Shown here piece by piece: positions 1 through 4,089 of a stretch of 5,506 nucleotides of DNA. The position numbers and the translations under genes are program-made. This DNA comes from an uncultured Bacteroidota bacterium (GTDB lineage Bacteria > Bacteroidota > Bacteroidia > Bacteroidales > UBA12481), in contig CAILAQ010000264.1 in assembly GCA_903832165.1 (NCBI GenBank), positions 1-5,506 on the forward strand, given 5' to 3'. Position 1 is the stretch's first letter; each line of letters starts with the position of its first letter. The notes under the pieces were generated by a model. That model saw only the letters and a list, made by a program, of their open reading frames with translations, had not been told where the DNA came from and ran no database searches.

Positions 1-176
1 GTATGGACATGACCATCCTCGATCTCAACGGGACCGATGCAGTTGAGGGCGATGAGGTCATTGTTTTCGGACCGGATAATCCGGTTGCCCGGATCGCAGA
101 AATTTTGCAGACTATTCCCTACGAAGTTCTCACCTCGATCTCACCCAGGGTAAAAAGAATTTATCAGTTTGATTAA
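1..176 (+). CDS. alr: Alanine racemase C-terminal fragment, probably the end of a MurF-Alr fusion (5' truncated)
   Basis: The reading frame starting at base 3 gives 57 residues and then TAA. It begins MDMTILDL, has GDEVIVFG in the middle, and ends with IPYEVLTSISPRVKRIY plus a short tail. This matches the end of the C-terminal beta domain of PLP-dependent alanine racemase, which interconverts L- and D-alanine in the cytoplasm for peptidoglycan synthesis. The MD at the start corresponds to the conserved C/S-M-D motif next to the catalytic tyrosine of the partner subunit. The Tyr of PYEVLT corresponds to the conserved active-site Tyr that contacts the PLP phosphate. In Bacteroidetes this domain is commonly fused behind MurF (UDP-MurNAc-tripeptide:D-Ala-D-Ala ligase), and the ending resembles those fusions. 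The MurF part would lie outside the window, so the fusion is inference. The stop lies two bases from the stop of the convergent regulator, with no terminator between them. Confidence 0.87.
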   Translation, partial: MDMTILDLNGTDAVEGDEVIVFGPDNPVARIAEILQTIPYEVLTSISPRVKRIYQFD

Positions 177-178
177 CC

Positions 179-880
179 CTAACCGATTTCGCTGATATGC
201 TCCAGCTTCAGCCGGTTCTGGATGCTCACCCGGCGTCCTTCTGTGGAAATTATCTCCTCTTCACAAAACTGTGTTAAGGTGCGGATGGCATTCGAAGCTG
301 TCATATTGGATAAACTGGCAAGATCATCCCTCGACAGGTAGGCTTTGATTGTCTTGCCGTCTTCTTCAAATCCGTAAGTGTTCACCAGGAAAAGCAATGA
401 TTCCGCCAAACGGCCCCTAATATGTTTCTGCGTCAGGTTTACCGTTCTTGAATGAGAAACCCCCAATTCACCAGCCAGTGTTTTCAAAATCTTCATCATG
501 ATCTCGGGTCGCTTCCTGACCATCAATAATACTTCGTCACGGGAAAACATACATACTACAGAATCTTCCAGAGCCATAGCTGATGCCCGGTAATTCTCGT
601 CAGCAAAAAATGCCCGGTAGCCGATGAATCCAACCGGCTTTGAAAGCCTGATTATTTGTTCGCGACCGGCAATTCCTTCCTTGAAAATTTTAACCTTTCC
701 ATTGGCCAGACATAGGACCCCATTGGGCTTATCGCCCTCACGGTAAATGATTTCTCCTTTATGAAAGAAGCGCGAAGAATGTGATCGCGCCAATGAATCC
801 TTCTCGTCCTGTGGTAAATCCTTAAAGATGGATCCGGGAGCTTCCAGACAGGTTTGACAAGCTTGAATAATTTCGACCAT
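179..880 (-). CDS. Crp/Fnr-family transcriptional regulator
   Basis: The 233-residue product has the usual Crp/Fnr length and order. Residues about 22-138 are a cyclic-nucleotide-binding-type beta barrel: KGEIIYREGD at 41-50, then GKVKIF at 61-66 and GREQIIRL at 72-79. A dimerisation helix covers about 115-145, and a winged helix-turn-helix about 150-225, with recognition-region sequence YLSRDDLASLSNMTASNAIR at 181-200. It should act as a cytoplasmic dimer at promoters; its ligand is unknown. The barrel lacks the clear cAMP-binding arginine/serine signature of E. coli CRP. A CxxC pair (C8, C11) sits near the N-terminus, with other Cys at 57, 110 and 206, but the full FNR pattern of four cluster ligands is not seen. 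A TTG at 901 would add seven residues, but it lies inside the -7-like box, so the ATG ending at base 880 is preferred. The gene is divergent from the secreted-protein gene at 1029 and convergent with alr. Confidence 0.92.
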   Translation of the reverse strand: MVEIIQACQTCLEAPGSIFKDLPQDEKDSLARSHSSRFFHKGEIIYREGDKPNGVLCLANGKVKIFKEGIAGREQIIRLSKPVGFIGYRAFFADENYRASAMALEDSVVCMFSRDEVLLMVRKRPEIMMKILKTLAGELGVSHSRTVNLTQKHIRGRLAESLLFLVNTYGFEEDGKTIKAYLSRDDLASLSNMTASNAIRTLTQFCEEEIISTEGRRVSIQNRLKLEHISEIG

Positions 881-898
881 GAGCACTTGGGTTTGAAG

Positions 899-906
899 CA
901 AAAGTA
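899..906 (-). promoter_or_regulatory. Putative Bacteroidetes -7 box for the Crp/Fnr gene
   Basis: Read on the minus strand the bases are TACTTTTG, an exact match to the TAnnTTTG element used by the Bacteroidetes primary sigma factor. It lies 18 bases upstream of the chosen ATG, predicting a leader of roughly 10-14 nt. No convincing TTTG/TTG -33 element is visible at the usual spacing, so the call rests on one motif and its position. Confidence 0.5.
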
Positions 907-929
907 AGTCAGCCGGACTTGTCCCTCAG

Positions 930-950
930 ACATTTTAAGTTAAAAAATGT
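930..950. promoter_or_regulatory. Perfect 7-7-7 inverted repeat, candidate operator between divergent genes
   Basis: ACATTTT (930-936) and AAAATGT (944-950) are exact reverse complements around the 7-bp spacer AAGTTAA. The repeat sits between the two outward-facing -7-like boxes, upstream of both, where a dimeric regulator could act on either gene. It does not match the classical Crp or Fnr half-sites (TGTGA, TTGAT), and the region is AT-rich, which makes chance palindromes more likely. Binding by the neighbouring Crp/Fnr protein is a guess based on position alone. Confidence 0.35.
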
Positions 951-988
951 TAATCCGCCAGAAACGCAGTATTTAGGAGGAAATCTTC

Positions 989-996
989 TATATTTG
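989..996 (+). promoter_or_regulatory. Putative Bacteroidetes -7 box for the secreted-protein gene
   Basis: The bases are TATATTTG, an exact TAnnTTTG match, 32 bases upstream of the ATG at 1029. It predicts transcription from about base 1003 and a short AT-rich leader of about 25 nt. No Shine-Dalgarno sequence is present just before the ATG, which is usual in this phylum. A clear -33 TTTG at the proper distance is not seen. Confidence 0.5.
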
Positions 997-1028
997 CTAA
1001 CAGTCATCAATTAATCTATTATTTAATC

Positions 1029-3254
1029 ATGAGAAAATTTACACTCGCATTTTTACTAATGTTCTCAGTGGCTCTGACTTACGGTCAGGTGCTCAGAACA
1101 GCACAGGATGCCCCGGTAAAGCAACAGGCCATGAACGACCTGAATGCCGGTCAAACCGCACTGAAAGGTGGCGGCGACCTGATCTGGGGAACCACATTTA
1201 ACTGGGTAAACCCAGCCGATCCAAGAGGATGGACACTGCCTGATGGTTGGGTCGTAAAAGACAATTCCGACATGGGTAACCTCTGGCAATGGAGAAACGA
1301 TACCATCAAGGGAAATTACACTACCGTAACTGCCCCTTCCTGGTTTACTACAGCTAAAGATGGTTTTATCTGTTTGCCTATTGATGAGTATAACAGCCGC
1401 GACGGTATCGTTATACCTACCAATGCAGACGCATATATCATGACTCCGCCGATCAATTGCACCAACGTTCCTTCCGTAGTTGTTCGGTTCAACCAGTACT
1501 TCAGGTATTGCTGCTCCAACTACTTCCTTGAAATGCAAGTCACTAACGATGGTGGAACTCACTGGGCTACCTACGATGCCAAATACGCAGTCGCCGGTAA
1601 CACTTTTACCCCTGCGAAATTCCGCAGTGTTGAAATCAATATTTCCGACGTTGCCGCTGGTCTGCCGAATGTTCAGATCCGCTTTTATATGCACGGACCA
1701 CAACGCTATTTCTGGATGATCGATGATCTTCGACTGACCGAAGCTTATCAGAATGACCTCGTACTTGAAGACTACTGGCTCGACTTTGATGGTGGCGCAG
1801 ATGCTTCTGTTGGTCACATCAATTACTGGCCATTAAGCCAGATGGGCATGGCCGGATCTACTTCAGGGTTTGTTGGTCAGCAATACTTCCGTGGGGCTTT
1901 CATGAACAATGGAATGGCTGATTCCGAAGAAGCAAAATTAAGCCTCAAAATCCTGAAAAACGGAACTGAAACCCACACTGACCTCTCCACAGGTACCACA
2001 ATCTGGTCTCTTGAGCGTGATACCCAGAACATTGAAGCCCCTTGGCTCGCAACTGACTTTGGCGATTACAAAGTTAACTACACCGGCGTTACTGCTAACA
2101 CCGAAGAAGTTCCGGTAAACAATTCAGGATCATGGAACTTTACCGTTAACGATACTCTCGGTCACCGTGCCGACTTTTCTGCTGAATCATCCTCGAACAC
2201 CGGCGGATGGGTCGGCGGAGCCAATGCAGGCGATATGGTAGGCGTACAGTACGATCTTTATGCAGCAGCAGAACTCAACTCAATAACCGCTTATATCGCC
2301 GGATACACCGCTTCACAGGCACCGCAATTCCAGTATGTCGTTATGAAAGACGTTGACGGCGCCTGGGAAGAGTGGACCACTTCCGACGTAATGGACATGG
2401 ATTCTGTTTACCGGTACGCCTGGGTTACCCTTCCAATTACCAAAGACGGTGAAACTGAATTCCTGCAGCCTGGCACATATCGTGTCTGCGTAAGAATGTG
2501 GGGAACTGATCCAGCAGATCCGACTAACGGATCAAACGGATTATCCGTAGGCTGGGACATGACAACCAAACCTTCATATACACTTATGTATCTGGCAGTT
2601 GGAGGAAACTGGTATTCCACCGGAAAACTGAACATGATCGGTTTCAACATCAGTGGAACAGGCGCACCTACACAAGCTCCTGCAACATTCAATGTTAACA
2701 TGAAAGCACATATTTCGTCAGGCGAATTCAAACCGGCAACCGACTTTGTAGATGTAGCAGGCTCTTTCAACAATTGGAGCGGCTCAGCTCACCTGACCGA
2801 CGAAGATGGTGATGGAATTTATACCATTACGATTGCAGGCATGCCTGTTTCAAAGGTTATTGAATACAAATACCGCATCAACGGCAACTGGAATACCTCC
2901 GAATATCCAAATGGCGGCCCGAACAGGACCTATACCGTTCGTTACTGGAACGTTCTTAACGACACCTATAACGGTGGAGTTGCAGCCGGTGTTGACGTTA
3001 ATAATCTTACTGCTTCCTTTAATGTGTATCCCAACCCTACCCAGGGTGCATTCACTGTGGAAGTTGCGAACAGCATTGCTTCTGATCTCATAATCACCCT
3101 GACCAATATCCAGGGCCAGATAGTTTATCAGAACAAGGTTACCGGTGTTACAACACATACCGAAACCATTGATAATAAATTAGCTAAAGGCTTATACTTC
3201 CTTTCAGTAAATAACGGAAACGAAGTTAAAGTTCAGAAAGTTGTGGTTCAGTAA
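1029..3254 (+). CDS. Secreted multidomain protein with glycogen-binding-like E-set domain and T9SS type A sorting domain
   Basis: The product has 741 residues. Residues 1-19 are a signal peptide (MRKF, a hydrophobic stretch, then TYG before Q20, a common cleavage site in this phylum). About 50-237 looks like a MAM/jelly-roll-type beta sandwich: AYIMTPPI at 135-142, LEMQVTNDGG at 167-176, and FWMIDDLRL at 228-236. About 242-375 may be a CARDB-like Ig domain, and about 376-542 another beta-rich module; these two are uncertain. About 550-640 resembles the AMPK-beta/CBM48 E-set fold, with VDVAGSFNNW at 574-583, DEDGDGIYTI at 591-600 and EYKYRINGNW at 612-621. Residues 663-741 are the T9SS tag, opening VYPNPTQG and ending KVVVQ. 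The T9SS carries such proteins across the outer membrane, where the tag is usually removed and the protein anchored or released. I find no catalytic domain, so adhesion or glycan binding is the best inference. The ATG at 1029 gives a complete signal peptide. Confidence 0.9.
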   Translation: MRKFTLAFLLMFSVALTYGQVLRTAQDAPVKQQAMNDLNAGQTALKGGGDLIWGTTFNWVNPADPRGWTLPDGWVVKDNSDMGNLWQWRNDTIKGNYTTVTAPSWFTTAKDGFICLPIDEYNSRDGIVIPTNADAYIMTPPINCTNVPSVVVRFNQYFRYCCSNYFLEMQVTNDGGTHWATYDAKYAVAGNTFTPAKFRSVEINISDVAAGLPNVQIRFYMHGPQRYFWMIDDLRLTEAYQNDLVLEDYWLDFDGGADASVGHINYWPLSQMGMAGSTSGFVGQQYFRGAFMNNGMADSEEAKLSLKILKNGTETHTDLSTGTTIWSLERDTQNIEAPWLATDFGDYKVNYTGVTANTEEVPVNNSGSWNFTVNDTLGHRADFSAESSSNTGGWVGGANAGDMVGVQYDLYAAAELNSITAYIAGYTASQAPQFQYVVMKDVDGAWEEWTTSDVMDMDSVYRYAWVTLPITKDGETEFLQPGTYRVCVRMWGTDPADPTNGSNGLSVGWDMTTKPSYTLMYLAVGGNWYSTGKLNMIGFNISGTGAPTQAPATFNVNMKAHISSGEFKPATDFVDVAGSFNNWSGSAHLTDEDGDGIYTITIAGMPVSKVIEYKYRINGNWNTSEYPNGGPNRTYTVRYWNVLNDTYNGGVAAGVDVNNLTASFNVYPNPTQGAFTVEVANSIASDLIITLTNIQGQIVYQNKVTGVTTHTETIDNKLAKGLYFLSVNNGNEVKVQKVVVQ

Positions 3255-3293
3255 ATCTGTTTAACCTAGATCTTTCCTTATATTCAGTGAATT

Positions 3294-3322
3294 AAGCCCC
3301 GGATTGCTCCGGGGCTTTTTTT
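3294..3322 (+). terminator. Rho-independent terminator of the secreted-protein gene
   Basis: AAGCCCCGG (3294-3302) pairs perfectly with CCGGGGCTT (3309-3317) over nine base pairs, with the 6-nt loop ATTGCT. A run of seven T begins at 3316, partly in the stem. The hairpin starts about 40 nt after the TAA of the upstream gene. Its AGCCCCGG arm also occurs in the terminator of the convergent gene at 4009-4030. Confidence 0.93.
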
Positions 3323-3411
3323 ATAATGCAGATTTGATCCAAACCAGGCAATTGAATTGAACCTCACTGGCAGTTTAACCTGGATATTCCTCAGTGTGCC
3401 CAATTATGAGT

Positions 3412-3435
3412 GGCCACTAGTTTCAGCTAGTGGTC
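3412..3435. repeat. Isolated hairpin, REP-like palindrome
   Basis: CCACTAG (3414-3420) and CTAGTGG (3427-3433) pair perfectly around the loop TTTCAG. A G-U and a G-C pair extend the stem to nine pairs. No T tract follows on either strand, so it is unlikely to be an intrinsic terminator. It could be a repetitive extragenic palindrome or the end of a small decayed mobile element; a single copy in the window cannot decide. Confidence 0.55.
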
Positions 3436-3512
3436 GGAATGGAATGATGATGAACTATTTAAGGCAATTGTGCCCTTACTTTTGATATCCGATATCAGAA
3501 TATTGTCAGAGA

Positions 3513-3571
3513 TTCGGCTAAAGCCCGAAATTGTCTATAAATCAAATTTATCCCATGGGTTGAAACCCTTG
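3513..3571. repeat. Cluster of three REP-like palindromes
   Basis: Three palindromes lie within 59 bp. The first, TTCGGCTAAAGCCCGAA (3513-3529), is a TTCGGGC/GCCCGAA hairpin with one G missing from the left arm. The second is ATAAAT-CAA-ATTTAT (3537-3551), which is perfect. The third spans 3554-3571, with GGGTT paired to AACCC, an outer CA/TG pair and one T-T mismatch. GC-rich hairpins flank an AT-rich one, with core motifs GGCTAAAGCC and GGGTTGAAACCC. From memory these cores resemble repeated intergenic palindromes in Bacteroidetes that may be mobilised by REP-associated tyrosine transposases. No transposase is present here, and the missing base and mismatch suggest decay. Confidence 0.55.
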
Positions 3572-3605
3572 TCGATTGCTAAACTCCCAATACCTTTCAA
3601 CTTAT

Positions 3606-3668
3606 GCCCTGAGCCTTGAGTCATGCGCCGTGAGCCCTGAGCCTAGCTCTCTGAGCCCTCAGACCTTC
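3606..3668. repeat. Degenerate heptanucleotide tandem repeat, consensus GCCCTGA
   Basis: Read in strict 7-nt steps from 3606 the units are gccctga, gccttga, gtcatgc, gccgtga, gccctga, gcctagc, tctctga, gccctca and gaccttc. Units 1 and 5 match the consensus exactly, units 2, 4 and 8 differ at one base, and the others have two or more changes; the last is barely recognisable. The register is kept without any insertion or deletion over nine units. Because seven is not a multiple of three and all frames are closed, the repeat is noncoding. It resembles short tandemly repeated heptamers described in cyanobacterial intergenic DNA; a role here is unknown. Confidence 0.7.
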
Positions 3669-3835
3669 GTTACGGGCTTATTCCGCAATCGCTCCGGGAA
3701 AGGTGTAGCTTGTGAAGTATTCCGGTCAGATTGCCCACAAAGAGGCGGGTGAGCTCTGGCTAATCTACCAATCGAGGGATTTTGTGAGTAAACCAAGAAC
3801 ACGGATTCATTTTTTATAGGAATCATTCTGTTGAA

Positions 3836-3856
3836 AGCTGATATCAGCTATTTTTT
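3836..3856 (+). repeat. 14-bp perfect palindrome followed by a T tract
   Basis: AGCTGATATCAGCT (3836-3849) is a perfect palindrome. On the plus strand it can fold as a five-pair stem with an ATAT loop and is followed after one base by six T. That resembles a weak intrinsic terminator, but no gene lies upstream on this strand before the strong terminator at 3294. It may equally be a protein-binding palindrome or chance. Confidence 0.4.
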
Positions 3857-4002
3857 ACATCGATTTTAAGAAGACTGGACTAATGAGACGATAAAACACC
3901 CACCCTCTATGAATAAGTGTCAAAATCGGCTTACTAAGCCCATTTAACACCCGATTAGGAATCAAAGTAATCCACAATTCACTTCAGGTGGCAATAAAGC
4001 AC

Positions 4003-4030
4003 AAGAAAAGCCCCGGGTTTCCCCGGGGCT
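4003..4030 (-). terminator. Rho-independent terminator of the right-hand secreted-protein gene
   Basis: AGCCCCGGG (4009-4017) pairs perfectly with CCCGGGGCT (4022-4030) over nine base pairs with a 4-nt loop. On the minus strand the stem is followed by four T, then CTTG, so the T tract is short but the stem is very GC-rich. It lies about 60 nt after the stop at 4090 and matches the direction of that gene. Confidence 0.88.
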
Positions 4031-4032
4031 CC

Positions 4033-4063
4033 AATCTGACAGCTTTCGTGAAGCTGTCAGATT
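4033..4063 (-). other. Second hairpin stacked directly upstream of the terminator
   Basis: AATCTGACAGCTT (4033-4045) is the exact reverse complement of AAGCTGTCAGATT (4051-4063), giving a perfect 13-bp stem with a 5-nt loop. Only two bases separate it from the GC-rich terminator stem, so on the minus-strand transcript the two helices could stack end to end. It has no T tract on the minus strand and only a short TTT then ATTCTTT on the plus strand, so it is a poor terminator alone. It may protect the mRNA 3' end or assist termination. Confidence 0.75.
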
Positions 4064-4089
4064 TATTCTTTATACTTAGTACTTCCTAC

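Larger units (their letters stand above)
3323..4002. other. Structured intergenic spacer without a credible gene
   Basis: This stretch lies between the terminators of two convergent genes. Every reading frame is broken by frequent stops; the few ATGs I followed end within about a dozen codons, and nothing resembles a tRNA, an rRNA or a known small RNA. Its contents are mostly palindromes and short repeats, listed separately: a hairpin at 3412-3435, a cluster of three palindromes at 3513-3571, a heptamer repeat at 3606-3668 and a 14-bp palindrome at 3836-3849. Bases 3669-3835 and 3857-4002 hold nothing I can name. Such a spacer is consistent with accumulated repeat debris between gene ends. 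Confidence 0.7.

Noticed and set aside
880..901. TTG at 901 as the start of the Crp/Fnr regulator
   Set aside because: It lies within the TAnnTTTG box and would leave no leader; the added residues look unlike the family. The ATG at 880 fits both promoter position and usual length.
1065..1817. Long open frame on the minus strand inside the secreted-protein gene
   Set aside because: It is antisense to a gene with a clear signal peptide, domain motifs and sorting tag, its protein resembles no known family, and it has no promoter-like sequence or partner. It is a shadow frame.
3477..3484. TACTTTTG (+) and the minus-strand TAAATTTG at 3543-3550 as promoters for a small RNA
   Set aside because: Both match TAnnTTTG, but a six-base-fixed motif on two strands of about 700 bp of AT-rich DNA is expected nearly this often by chance, and no -33 element or gene goes with them. 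The minus-strand match is part of the AT-rich palindrome.
3513..3668. CRISPR array
   Set aside because: The repeats are 7 nt and contiguous or single palindromes; there are no 25-40-nt direct repeats separated by unique spacers and no cas genes.
3323..4002. tRNA, riboswitch or insertion-sequence remnant in the spacer
   Set aside because: No cloverleaf with a CCA-type end, no recognisable riboswitch core, and no transposase fragment in any frame.
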